From Adiantum capillus-veneris (Eukaryota > Streptophyta > Polypodiopsida > Polypodiales > Pteridaceae), in NCBI GenBank assembly GCA_014529385.2, contig CM043963.1:81122412-81186411 (forward strand): 64,000 nucleotides of DNA, in the 5' to 3' direction. The notes under the pieces are model-generated. The model saw only the letters and a program-made list of their open reading frames with translations, ran no database searches and was not told the origin of the DNA. The position numbers and the translations under genes are program-made. Positions 13,077-25,329 of this stretch are shown here, piece by piece; position 1 is the stretch's first letter; each line of letters starts with the position of its first letter.

Positions 13077-14669
13077 TGTAACATTTAATGGCCTAGAAAC
13101 TTGTGTGTAGTGGAAAATAGCATGAACATAATGAGCATTTCATTAGAATAGATTCCTAATGAGCATAACAAGAGTGCTTGGGTGGAGAGAGCAACAAAAA
13201 GCATAACACCTAGTTAGATAGGCATGACCAATACTTCAAAAGAGAGATAAATTAAGCTATTGACAACAGTTGACGACCGGATTTATATGGAGCCGGTCCC
13301 CCCTCCAAAAGGCTTTGTATTATAGGTTTCCCCCATCAAGGGAGACATTTTACAATACAATTCTTTGTGTTCCTTCAATAAATAGCTAGTGCAAAGAAGA
13401 TGGAAGCTTCAAGCACTAGCAAACACTTTAAAACACAACATCAATTCCCTCACGGTCTCAGACCCAAGACCTCACACACCTTCGAAGAGGGTGAGAGCTA
13501 GCGGAGTATGAGAGTAGATTGAGAGGAAGAAGGAATATTCTTACGAGAAATATGTATATCTCCTCACATAATCACTCATATTTGCATAGCATAGATTAGT
13601 AATTAGCATGGGAGAGGAGATGAGCATGCATTGAAGCTTGGCTCTTGGTTGGATTTGCATCACAAAGCCAAGAGCTGTTGGTGTAGGCCTCCCTTCTCAC
13701 AAGCTTGGAGTAGGTGATAAGCTTTCCATTAAAGCTTGAGAAGGAGAGAGAGAGTCTTCTTGCTTCACACACGAGCTAGTGTGAGTGTGTGTGGAATAAT
13801 GCCTTGAGAAATTCAGCCCCTTCTCTCTCTTGGTCGACCCCTGTTCCATTTTACTCATACAGGCACCCCATTGGCCCATGCCAGCTTAGCCAATGAAAAT
13901 TGAGAGGCATAAGTGATAGCCTTCTGACATGTGTCCCCCTTTCCCCTTTTGTGAGAGTTTCAGGTAATTAATAAATGCAACTAAACTCTCATTGGACCCC
14001 TTTGTCTTCTAGCCAATAGGAATTAGGCAAGCCATTGGGTTGTTGAATGCTCATTGGACCCCTTGGGAGACTGTCCAATAGTATTCTAGAGATCTTAATT
14101 CTTATTGGTTCTTTTATTAAGTGTTTTTAAATTATTTTAACTAGATTTACTCTAGCCTAATTCTCATTGGTCCACCTCCATGGCCATCCAATAGGATTTT
14201 AGTGCACCTTCTGGCCATCTGGCCTAAGGAGCTGACATGTGTCCCTCATTCCCTTTGTGTAAAGGAAGCTTGTGAGAGTGTGTGTGTGTGTGTTTCTCTC
14301 TCATCCCCTACTTGCAAGGCTCGCCCCCTCCTTTGTAGGAGCTTTGAAGACTTTTTAGTACACACACAAAGCATCCAATTTCTCTAGTGTTTGACCTTTG
14401 GACACAGCTTTTGAATTTTGGAACCTTAGCATTTTGGAAGTCTTAATGGGCTGAACCTTAGGGTCTTTAAAGCCCATTGTTGCACATTGCTCTTTTGTAG
14501 ATAGCCCCCCCTTTGGATCCCTATTTTCCCTCCTTTGAATCCCGTCTGTGGCTGGTCTGTCAGCTTAACCAATATTATAACTTTTTCTCCCCTGGCACTT
14601 CCCCATATTAAATGATTAGTTTAACATGAGAAAATCATTTAGGAGAATTAGATATTAGTTACTATAACA
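13077..14669 (-). repeat. G1 3' LTR
   Basis: It begins TGTAACATTTAATGGCC and ends ATAACA in plus-strand orientation. A near-identical copy lies at 39058-40649 and a third copy starts at 63398. It contains short GA and TG runs. Confidence 0.9.
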
Positions 14670-14683
14670 TTACCTCTCTCTTG
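14670..14683 (-). other. G1 polypurine tract
   Basis: On the minus strand, AAGAGAGAGGTAA directly precedes the 3' LTR, in the position where plus-strand DNA synthesis is primed. Confidence 0.6.
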
Positions 14684-15059
14684 AAATCATAGTCGTCCTC
14701 GACTATGGGTAGAGAAGATAAAGCCTATTCATTAGTCCTTTTTCTAGCGGGTAGAGGATCCCTATCTTACCCTACAACATCGTTCTAGAATGAATGACTA
14801 GTCCATTTGGCGCTTGAGAGCCTAAGCTATCGCAAGCATGTCTGCACATGAGTCCTATCAATCTTCCATAGTAGAGTGACAAGCTCTACTTGGTGTTTGG
14901 GGGACTTCGTCTCCACAAACTTGATTCTAAGCATGCATACTACTTCCCATTTGTGCACAATAAAAGAAAACAGAGTCTTATAAGACAAAAACTTTGTTCA
15001 TTTTAAATATTTGTACATATTCTTACTCTAGGGAAGCATTGTAAGCATTGACAAGGTTT

Positions 15060-16100
15060 AGGTCATCCTTTAATTGTATGCCTTGCATCCATCTAGCATC
15101 TTCAAAAGGATAATTCTTAAACTTAATAAGATATCGTTGGATAGTCTTACCGCCTCTTAATACCTTGTCTTCATGTCGGAGAATGCAATCGGGCTACAGC
15201 ACCTCTTCTTCGTCCTCGATCTCTGGTGGGTCTTCAATAGTTGGTTCTTGAGGTGGCTCTCCTTTGTAAGGCTTTAGTAGGTTGACATGAAAAACATTGT
15301 GTATGAGCCAATGGTTGGGCAACTTGAGTTGATTGGCCATCTCATTGATTGGCCTAAGAATCTGGAAGGGACCATAGTACCTTTTTGGTAACTTAGCATA
15401 GTACTTTAGGATTCTTGCCCATTGTGTGCCTTAATCGAGCCTTGGGAAATTTAAGTAAGACCCAATCATTTTCTTTAAAGGCTTGGGATCTTTTCTGCCT
15501 ATCAACAGCAGGAGCCTTTTGCCTTTGCTGTGAGATAGAGATAGTATCCTTAATCTTTTGGAAAGATTCTTGTAGGTCTCGGCTATACTCATCTACAGTG
15601 AAGACCTTCCCGTGTACCTTAAGTAGCAGGGGACTTTTTGATCTTCCCTAAATTAACTCGAAAGGTTCCTTTCCCATGGAAGTATGTACAGTGTTATTGT
15701 AGACATACCCCACTAAGGGTAAGTACTTCTCCCATTGGGACCTTTGATCTACTTCCGTTAGATAGGCTTTTAGTAGATCAAGAATTGTCAGGTTAGCTAT
15801 TCACTTTGGCCATCCGTTTGCGGGTGATAGGCCAAAGAGAAGTTTAGCCTTGTCCCTAATTTCTTAAAGAGACCCTTCCAAAAATTACTGGTCATTCTAA
15901 GATCTCTATCCAACACTATGGACATTGGTAAGCCATGGTACTTGAAGATTTGTAAAATGAAGAGGATTGCCATTTGATGGGCTTTGATAGTCTTTTTGAT
16001 AGGTATAAAATGAGCTTATTTGCTGAACCTGTCTACTATCGTCCATATTACCGTATTCCCATGGATAGACTTAGGCAATCCATGGATATGCTCTCCCATG
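15060..16100 (-). pseudogene. G1 integrase C-terminal half with GPY/F module and chromodomain
   Basis: The minus strand encodes DWVLLKFPKARL, then (with a frameshift) a GPF block read as KKVLWSLPD / YYGPFQILRPINEMANQLKL, then WLIHNVFHVNLLKPYKGEPP. This is the GPY/F module of Ty3/gypsy integrases. About 60 residues further on, RGGKTIQRYLIKFKNYPFED followed by ARWM matches a chromodomain (family: ...REYLVKWKGYP.E.ATWE). The chromodomain places G1 in the chromovirus clade. One stop before the chromodomain and frameshifts show that the protein is defunct. Confidence 0.8.
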
Positions 16101-16639
16101 GTGAATTAGGGATTAGCAAATGTTGAAGCAATCCAGGTTGCTTCCTTCTATCAAACTTTGTCTTTTGGCATACCACACATTTAGAAACATACTCTTGTAT
16201 GTTTGCTTTCATGGTAGGCCAATAGAAATATGTTTCAATCACTTTTAGGGTAGAATGAATCCCTCTATGCCCCGCATAAGGAGGAGCATAAGATTCATAC
16301 ATTACTTTCTCACGTAGTGAGTTAGTAACGCAAAGTCTATTGCCATAGAGAAGATAAACATCTTGTAAAGTAAATGGTTCCTCTTTCTTCCCTAGTGCAA
16401 GGGCCGAAATCACATCTCTAAAATTGGGATCAATAGCATACTCATCTATCATAGAAGATAGATCATTGTGAGTTGCTATGGAAACCGCATTCACTCTCGG
16501 CCGTCTTGAGGGTGCATCGGCTACTTGATTATGCTTGCTAGCAATGTGAGCAATATGAAAATGAAATTGCGAAAGGAAATTTGCCCATCTCATTTGTTTG
16601 CTTCCATGAGTCTAAGGCATGTAGAAGTGCAAGGAGCTC
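16048..16639 (-). pseudogene. G1 RNase H end and integrase zinc-binding domain
   Basis: The minus strand reads MRWANFLSQFHFHIAHIASK, HNQVADAPSRRP, then an HHCC zinc finger: H in PPYAGHRGIHSTLK and the CVVCQKTK pair. It then gives NSPWESISMDCL, the start of the integrase core. This is the canonical gypsy RNase H/integrase junction. Upstream, ELLALLHALDSWK joins almost directly to RWANFL, so about 80 residues of RNase H (the HYLLG...TDH...LKYL region) are missing inside the element. At 16639 the sequence is interrupted by element A. Confidence 0.85.
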
Positions 16640-17563
16640 TGTTAACTGAGTCAATGTCAGTTAACAGAAGCTGCCAAAGACCGAAGACGTACGGATGCAC
16701 ATCAAAGATCAACATGCAGAAGCAGTAAAGATTGGAGTTATACATTTTTCACATTTTTTCAAAATGGTCATGTATTGTAAATTCTCGATTTATTTCAAGC
16801 CATTGTAATATTTTAATGTGTTACGGGCTCAATGGGAGTTCCAAGCTGTAAAGAACAGGTCAGTTAGTGTGCATAGGTAGAAAATCCAATAAGTGGTGGA
16901 GCCCTAAAGGCCTTGGGCGCCCAGACATTGGATATTTTTACCCTAGGTATATAAGGCAATGTGTAAAAGAAAATGGGGTTCTCCAGCTCATTTGTTGAGA
17001 GCACTCTTTGGTGAGAGCTCTTGAGGTGTGTGGCTATGGAGTCCTTGAGCTTCTCCTTGCTCATGAGACTTGATTAACACTAATCAATGATTTATTCTTT
17101 TCCACTATGCCTCTCTCATGCTTCTTATGATTCTCTATGATGCTTAGATCAGCTAGATCTTAACTAATTAGTGGTTAATCCCTCTCTAATCTTGTGTGAT
17201 TGTCCTCTTTTGCTTGTGTGTGCATGTAGGTTTTATTGGAGTGTGGTGCTCGATAGATCTATGTGTGTGTGCTTGCGATTAGTGTGTTGCATGATAGGAT
17301 TAGTGTTGTGTGCGTCTTGCAATCGTTAGTGTGTGTGATTGGGTTGATTAGAGGTTAAGAGAAGTGGATGTGGAGATTGCTCTTCATTGCGGCTTAGCTC
17401 CTCCATAGGCCGAAAAGCTCACCGCATAGAGTTAACCATTTGTGTTGCCATGATTAGCTCAATAACCATGTGAGTGTTTCCATGCCCTAACCGGGTAGCT
17501 CATCCCTCCGGATTGATAATTTTGTTGGTCATTGGAGCTATTGCAACAATGGGACCCCCAACA
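16640..17563 (+). repeat. Element A 5' LTR
   Basis: It runs from TGTTAACTGA to CCCAACA. The first 27 bases form a hairpin with 10 bp arms (TGTTAACTGA / TCAGTTAACA). A TATA box (TATATAAGG) is at 16948-16956. Confidence 0.9.
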
Positions 17564-17565
17564 TT

Positions 17566-17585
17566 TGGCGCCGGTGTTGGGGATG
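17566..17585 (+). other. Element A primer-binding site
   Basis: TGGCGCCGGTGTTGGGGATG starts two bases after the LTR. It resembles the tRNA-Asp-type site (TGGCGCCGTTGCCGGGGA) used by many plant gypsy elements, with a few mismatches. Confidence 0.7.
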
Positions 17586-19550
17586 ATGGCCTACACTAGT
17601 GTAATTGTGGCATAATCGAATGCGTTCCCTCACTAATCTCACTTGTGTGTTTATGTTTTTTGTGGATTTTGGATGTGTGTGCATGATGCAACGTGTTCAT
17701 AATTCCCTAATGTGTCACCGTATCTTGCCAATTGTGTGTTTACACACTTTTATTTCACACTAACCCCTTGCTAATTTGACTAATTTTTGCTAACTTACTA
17801 ATGTGCTATGAAGGATTGGAGCATTACACCATTCAATTGATCTTCAATGGAAAGGTAATCTAGGTGGTATTCTCAACCTTCTTAGAATCTAAGGATGTGT
17901 AGAATTGTGTAGAGATCCCACCATGATGCAATTTAAGTTGATGCTATGTTGATGCAATGCTATGTTGGATTGAAATTTTTCCGATTTTTCATTTTCATGC
18001 CGTCGTAATGCTGAAATTTTTAAGATTTGGTGGCGTATGAATTTGACAATTTCAACTGCTAATTGGTGAATGTGTGTTGCTAATTGGGTGCCTCATTGAG
18101 TTAATTGCATGCTTGGATGGTCAATTGCAAGTGTGTGTGCACTAAAGTCAAGTGTGTGTGCATTCTAATTGAGTGTGTGTATGCCTAATTTTAGGTGTGT
18201 GTGCACTATTTTGCCCATGTTTGTGCACCTAAAAATCAATGTGTGCTTAATAGTTTTTCAATTGTGATTGTTGATCTGTGTTGTTCTCATGCCCAAATAA
18301 TGATTTGTGAAGCTACATTGCAAATTCGACAAGTTAAACCCTTTTGTGTGCGCACTTAAAGATTGGTAAAAACTGCCAATTATTAGTGTGTGCGTGCCTA
18401 AAAAGTGTTTAATTTGCAGGATTGATTCATATTTTGATTGCATAATTGATGTGTGTAATGGTTAATTGCTGTGTTTTTGTGCTCCAAACAGGGATTTACA
18501 CACTTCAATTGCGTCAAAAGTTTGACCTAAATTTGTCGGTAGTTTTGCCGGTTTAATTGCCTAGTCTTGATTTTATTGATGAAATTGTTTGGCAATTGAA
18601 TCGATGAGATTTTGGTGATTTTATTTGGCTGCACTATTCCCCAATGTGTGGAGATTTTTTTTAAAAAATTGGGTATTTTTTGGATAATTTTTGCAATTTT
18701 TGGCAATTTTTGCATTAATTTTCGCATAATTCCATAAAAAATTGATATTTTACGATCTTCACAAGCTATTTTGTGTGTGCGTATTTATGGATTCATTTTG
18801 TTCGTACTTGTGTCCTCCGTGGTTGAGTTTTGAACTTTTGCTATTTTTGGGGACCGAGTGGACAATTTTGTCGAAATTGGCCTTTTCGGAAAAATCTACT
18901 ATTTTCGGTGAGCTTTTGCGTGTTGAAAATGCTCGGTTGTGAATTACAATTATTTTCTAAGGTTTCTAGAAGTTTCCACGAGTTTTTCTAAAATTTTTGG
19001 CGATTTTTTGGATTTTCTGGTGAGTTTTAGTGTTTTCGGCTAATTTTCGACCTATTTTTGGCATTGTGGACGTTTGAAAATAAAAATTAATTTAAAAAAA
19101 ACGGGTTTCACGCTTTGATACCGTGCCTTGTGGCGCATAAAAATTCTTCTTCGGTGGAAAGCTTTACGGTACGTTGGGATAAATTTCGTCGCCATAAAAG
19201 AAAAAATACTCTTCTTTTTCTTTTTCCCGCTACGGGTGAACCTATCCCACACCCACTCTCTCTCTCTCTAACTTCTCTCTCTCTTCTCTCGTCTTCTTCT
19301 GCTGAGACTGTTCTTCCAGTGCCCACGTGGTGAGAACACACCCCATCACTAACACTCCCTCTCACTCTCTCTCTTCTCTCCTTCTCTCTTGCCTCTGTCA
19401 CGCGGGCATAGCCTCTTTTGTTTTATTAATACACCTTTCTTTCCCCTTTTGTCATGCAATACACCCCCCTCCTCACAGCCTCGCTCACTGTCTTTCTCTC
19501 GCTGACTGACCCCACACCTGCTGCGCGCTGTTAACCGGGGCCCACCTGTC

Positions 19551-19599
<49 letters not shown>

Positions 19600-20510
19600 A
19601 CTCGCTGCCCACCTGCACCGCTGCATGCCATCAAATCCTCGCCACACGTCCGAAGTCAACGCCTGCAACTACGCGTGCAGCCAAGTAATAACAGGTAAGT
19701 AATTTTGAATTTTGTATATCTTTTAAAAATCACATAATAATTAAAAAACAATGAAAAAACTTTTAAGAAAGCAAAAAAAAGAATAAAAAATCTAGTAGAA
19801 AACTCATAACAAGGAATTAAAAGTTCAAAAAGTCAAAAAAGAGAAAAAAAAAATCACAAAAGATTTTTAAAAATTACAAAAATTAGAAAAAGACATAGAA
19901 GATTCACATAAAAATAAAAAACTTATTAGAAAAATCTAAAAAAATAAAAATTCGCAAAAAAATAAGAAAAAGAAAACAGATAGAAAATCATTAAAAAATC
20001 AAAAGTTCCACAAAAAATTCACAAAAATTCATAAAAAGTCACAGAAAACTAATTAAAAATCCAAAATTGACCAAAAAAATTTCAACAAATAAAACATTCA
20101 CAGATAAATCACAAAAATTTGTAAAAAATCAAAAAGTGACACAAATAAATCCCTAAAACATAATTTTTTTTATAAAAACTCAAAAAATTCATTAAAAAAA
20201 TCCATAACTGATAAAAATCCCAAAAAAACCGTAAAAATCATAAAACCTTCAAAGAAATCACAAAAAAATTAGAAAATTACCAAAAAATTTATAAAAAATC
20301 AAAACATTCCCCAAAAAATTGTAAAGAATCATAAAAGACCAAAAAATTCAAAAAATTCAAAATTTCACAAAAAATTAAGAAAAATAAAAAGAAACTTGTC
20401 GGAAGTACCAAAAAGAGCCATAAAAGCCGAAAAAACCCAGAAAAGAAAAAAAAAACACCACCGAAAAAATCACACACGAGAAAATAAAAAGCAAAAAGCA
20501 ACGTCGAAAA
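17586..20510 (+). other. Element A untranslated leader
   Basis: No coding sequence is seen. The first ~1 kb is rich in TGTGTG-type words. A (TC)n microsatellite fills about 19546-19598. From ~19690 to 20500 the sequence becomes extremely A-rich, with repeated AAAATC / AAAAAATTC units. Long leaders of this kind are typical of large non-autonomous LTR elements. Confidence 0.6.
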
Positions 20511-22923
20511 GTGTACCGCACACCGAGCAAACACCACAAATCGAGCACACCGCGCAAAGTGAAGCATAAAAATAGCAAGAAGCGAGAAATCGACCAACCC
20601 AAAGCCCTTGAGGGGCAGTTAAAATTCAGAAATTGGCATGTGCAAGCAATTGCATCGCAAATTAGCTTCCAATTAGACGAACAGGGCCACAACTCACATG
20701 TGATTGCAGATCAGGCTAGTACAAGTAGAAAAAATTCTGCTAATCAGTACCAAAATCTGCTAGGAAACAGTTTTACAGAACAAGCTAACATGGACTCAAA
20801 TCGAGCTGAGAGTTCAAGTACAACAGAGCAAGCCAGTGGCAGTGGCAACACATGCACAACTGCAGTAGAGCAAATGTTGCAGCTTTATGGCTACAATGGG
20901 GATAAATTTTTGTATGCAGATACAGAAGGCCATAGATACTTGGTGAGCAGTAAAAGCAACACAGGAGCCAAGATCCTATTGATCAGAGTATAGCCAGATT
21001 CAGAGAACTCCCAGATGTTCACAGACTTAAGTGGAGCCAGGTTTGCGAGCTTAAAGATGAAGTGCAGATAGAAGTTCAGAAAGTCAACCCAAGTGTTTAT
21101 ATAGAAATCTGCACAAGTCAGCAAAACACACAGTTGGTGCATATGCAATCAGGGTCATTGTACATGGATTACAATGGTGAGATCTATAATAGAGAGCCAG
21201 AATTGCAAGATCCAACAGATCAACCAATAAGAGCCAGTCTAATTGAAGAACCAAGCCAAAGACGGTACAAAGGTCAAGATGGAGCAATCTACAGCTTGAT
21301 GCTCAGTGTTTTAAAAGAAAATGCTGACAGCTTGGCCAGCATAGAGGCAAAAACTTCTCAAGTCGAGCTTGAAATGACAGAACTAGTTGAAATACCACCA
21401 TTCATGGCCTATTTCTCAGATTGTGGACGAAAAGGTGGACATTTTTTTTAAGATTGTCCAAGAAATCCAGACAACAGGGACATATCAACTGCCAAGCAAG
21501 GTACAAAGAAAATCGGAAATGCGAATCTTGATATAAGTGCATTTGACTTGTCATTTTTAATGTAATCAGATGATTCTGCACTACCATTAGAAGCACTGGT
21601 AAAAACACTGCAAGTTCAAAATCAACATAAAGATATACAAGCACCTAAAAGCTTAAAATTGATTCTTTGAACAACAAATTCTTGCATGAAATTGGTCAAG
21701 GTGTCGAGATATCACCGAAAGTTGAAAAGACTGTTAGGTTTGCAAATGATTTTTCATCCATTGCCACAAGCGTGCAATCATTCAGAGTCTAAGGGACACA
21801 TCAAACAGAATGATGTTAGCATTGTAATGTACACATAATTCATATGCACACTATGTAGACCAAAAAGGAAAACTGTACAAAAAGGATCAACCAGTGTTTG
21901 AACGACCCACATACCAGCTCATAGAAGTGCGTCCAGTGATAGATCAGAAAGGATGGTTCATTTAAGAGGAAAGAATCTATTATAGCCCATCCTCTCTAGA
22001 GCTGAAGGATATTACTCGAGTAAACCCAAAAATCTATTCAGAGCCAAACTCTCCTCTATCAGAAATCAAACTTTGATGTTGTGACCAAATGAACATATAC
22101 TTTGATGAAAACAGCCGTAGATATAGACGAGAGTCTAGCATCTATGATGCCTTAAGTCCTGAAAACACAGAATCTCATATCATAGGAGACCCATGGGATA
22201 AACAATATCAGGGCAAAGATAATGCTATCTACAACTTGACTTGGGAAATAATTTGTCATGTTTCAAGGAGATACATAGGAAACTATGCAAAAAGGTTTAC
22301 AGATGCCAAAAATCAACAATGTTATCCAAAGTGTACCTTCACAGTTCCAAAAGGTGAGACTAAACCAGAGCCAAACAGTTTTAAACTCTTATATTGAAGC
22401 AAGCTATAGTGTTCACCCTAGGAAGGGGGGATCTGTAAATCCATCAAGCTCAACTCTAATACCAGGAAATGCTACAGCAGTTAGAAGCCCTAGAGCTTCT
22501 AACCAACAGACCTCTTCAAACCAGAAACCATTGAAAGATCATATGGTTGTTGGAAGTTTCCAATTGACCCAAATTCCATCAGAATCAGCAGACAAATGCC
22601 TCTATGAAGATCATTAAGGACAAAAGTTTCAGTTGATCTCCACAAGTCAAAGTCAAAAGCCGACAACTCCAATAGTGTTCAAACAGTTACATGTGACCAA
22701 GCTCACATATGCATATCAAGATGCACATGGTAACAAATATCAGCAAGGTCATGAACTTGTACAAACCCATACGGATGGCTCGCTGACTGAAGTCAACGAC
22801 TATCTGAAGATGATGCAAAGCCTCAAGCTGCTAGAACAGGTGGCACAAAAGTCAAAGTCAATGGGAGCTAAAGTCCACAAAGCTACACAAAGGTCACCAC
22901 CAAGATCTCCACAGAAGAGATAA
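20511..22923 (+). pseudogene. Element A gag-like region with repeated D-x-x-G-x-x-Y modules
   Basis: The main pieces are ORFs at 20511-20993, 21062-21451, 22089-22397, 22285-22617 and 22633-22923, separated by stops and frameshifts. A degenerate zinc knuckle (FSDCGRKGGHFF*DC) near 21410-21460 supports a gag identity. The rest is unusual. A short module recurs at ~20906 (YADTEGHRYLV), 21158 (YMDYNGEIYNRE), 21846 (YVDQKGKLYKKD), 22089 (YFDENSRRYRRE) and 22704 (YQDAHGNKYQQG). At 21263 and 22205 it is followed by a second conserved string (RYKGQDGAIYSL / QYQGKDNAIYNL). I do not know this module. A related string (VVDKYGREYRVVE) occurs in the gag of element B. Confidence 0.6.
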
Positions 22924-22970
22924 ATTCTTCCAGAAAGTACAGTGGATCTATTAAGATCAAGATTACTTAA

Positions 22971-24506
22971 ATGCAGGTAGACAATTCTCAACAATTGCAA
23001 AAAAGTGCAATATTACAGCCAATGGAGTCAACATCAATTCAAGCAAGTGATCAAAGCAAAGAAAATGCAGACAAAGCTGAACCAAAGGACACTGCCACAA
23101 CAAAATCAATCACTACAGAAAGAAATCCTGAGAAGATCAAGTGCAACATCATCGGTGAAAACGACGAAAAGCTGTCAAGAGAAGTAAAGCTAGATTTTCA
23201 ACTAGCCAAGAACCTCATGTCCTTTCGCACTTGGAAAAGATGTGGCCAACCACAGTTGGAAGATTCTCCTAAATTTGTGAGCATATCAGGAAACAAACGA
23301 GCAAAATGTTGGGGAATCATCTCCACCGCAATTGAAGTAAGTTCACAGATCATCATAGCTCAATTAGACGTGATCACAACAAAAGATATGCCATATGATA
23401 TCATAATGGGAATGCCAATGGCCCAGAAGATGTTGGAGATACAGAATGTAAATAGGATGGAGTCTTTAGAGACAACAAAGAATGAAGACCAAGACTGGTC
23501 ACTCGCGGATGACAGCTCAAAGTTCTCGAGCACAGTTAAAATGGAGAACGATGCCAAAGAAAATCTTATTGAAGATGATTCATCTCCATCAAACAAAAAT
23601 TCAGAAGAGCTTAGAGAAAATCAGGCAATAGCAAGTGCAGATCAAAGAGAGCAAAGAGCAACCATGGAAGCTATTGAGCAGAGAATGGCACCAAAGCCAG
23701 AAGTTAAGAAGAACGAGGCTGCAAAAAATCAGGAAGAAATAGGAAGTCCAAAGATCAATCACTCATTGCCAGCTAAATCAGCTGATGAAAATCAGATTGG
23801 AAAACAAAGCCTCAAGCCACCCTCCATAGAGACACAGTTAGATCAAGATGAGACCATGGCAAGAGCATGACAAAAATCTTCAATAGAACCTCCAATGAGA
23901 ATAGCTGTAGTTCTCAGCAGTACAAAAGTAGCAAGTGTCAAATGCAATGCTCTACTGGATAAAGAAGCAAAGTGCAATATGGTTGCTGACAACATCCATA
24001 GTATTCTAGAGATTATTCCAGGCAAGCCAGATAATAGATGAGTCATGGGTAAGGCTGCAAGTAAAAAAGAAATGGTTGCTACCCTTAGCATCCAAAATTA
24101 TGAAAAACAAGTAAAATTTCAGGTGAAGCCTTCAAAGGAAATTCTTGCAGATGTAATCCTTGGACATCAATGTTTAGATCAACACAAGGCCTACAAAGAA
24201 GATAAAATGCTAATACTCTCTTTTTCAAGAGATATCAAGCAGCAGATACTGGTACCGTTAGTGCTAGATTCAAAGTTGCAGAAGTCACAAGAATCAAAGA
24301 CAAATCTTGCAGAAAAAGGTAAAGCTAAAGTGGAACTTCCACCGATTAGCAAAGGTGTGACAGCATATGCCTCCACATCAAAGAACCCTCATGGATCAAC
24401 TTCTTCAAGCAAATTAGGCTCTCAAAATTTCAAGTCAATTGGTGACCCAACTAAAACCTCTAAGGAGACACCAGAAAAGCAAAGATACCTCAACCAAAGT
24501 ACTTAA
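22971..24506 (+). pseudogene. Element A protease-like region with two retropepsin-like segments
   Basis: A single frame with in-frame TGA at 23868 and 24039 encodes a lysine/glutamate-rich protein. Two segments resemble aspartic protease folds. The first ends MPYDIIMGMPMAQKMLEIQ (~23390-23450). The second has CNALLDKEAKCNMVADNI (~23943-23996) and ends ADVILGHQCLDQHKA (~24150-24190). Retropepsins process gag and normally carry DTG/DSG. In the second segment DTG is replaced by DKE, and in the first I cannot find the triad. The tandem arrangement may be a duplication, or the modules may have become structural. No reverse transcriptase follows. Confidence 0.55.
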
Positions 24507-24539
24507 GAAATCAAAGGAAGGTGAAGAAAGTGTTTGTTC

Positions 24540-25135
24540 TGAGAAGTTTAGTAAAAGTCAATGATCCAGCTTGGATTAAGGATGGGAAATCAACACAGAA
24601 ATACAAACACATGGGATGGATAGCATCACAATGGAGGTTAAAAGAACATGAGTACGTCGAAGGTAACAGATAGATATGGGTACCAAAACCTCAGGTAAGG
24701 GCATATGAAGTAACATCAAGACCCTCCCAAGAAAGAAGGTCCACAAGGTATCAACCTCGACAATATCCTAAAATACCTAAGCAGCAGGTATACAATAAAA
24801 TAACATTGAATGATATTGAAGTCTACCACAACTCTCAAGAGGATACAGAACAAAGATGGATCTCAGGGAATGTTCCTCTTGGACAAGGATTCTACGCAAG
24901 ATATACAAATATTTGGCTACCAGTCAACCACAAGCTAACTGCAACTACACCAGACCTGCTTGAAGATCTCAAGAACTCAACAAGACCTAGAATGAAGCAA
25001 AGTCAACAATGGAGATACAAAGTTCATCAAGAGATTTGGATTTTTAAGTCTTCCAATGCTCCGAGTCAAAAGCTAGATGCCGACAGTGAACAGAGGCATA
25101 AAAACAACATCAAAGACTCCTATCAACACGCCTGA
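24540..25135 (+). pseudogene. Element A ORF with W[IV]PK-type motifs in the position of pol
   Basis: The frame through 24806-25135 extends back to about 24530 with one TAG at 24671. It encodes tryptophan-containing motifs (NPAWIKDG, MGWIASQW, IWVPKPQ, IWLPVNHK, IWIFKSS) in a Gln/Ser/Lys-rich background. Element B has a comparable but denser array. The function is unknown. The position, between the protease-like segment and the 3' block, is where pol would start in an autonomous element. Confidence 0.5.
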
Positions 25136-25329
25136 TTGGAGAATCAAACAGATAATGGAGTTTTCACAATCAAAGAAGGACAACCCAACCAACGATGTAA
25201 ATTCAAAGATGATAAAACAGGTATGGCAAAAGAAACCTTCAATGCCAACTTGGTCCTTCACTAATCCTCTTTTTAAGGATTTAAACTTACTTTTACCTGA
25301 AGAAATGTTTGTAGTAAGCACAAGAATAT

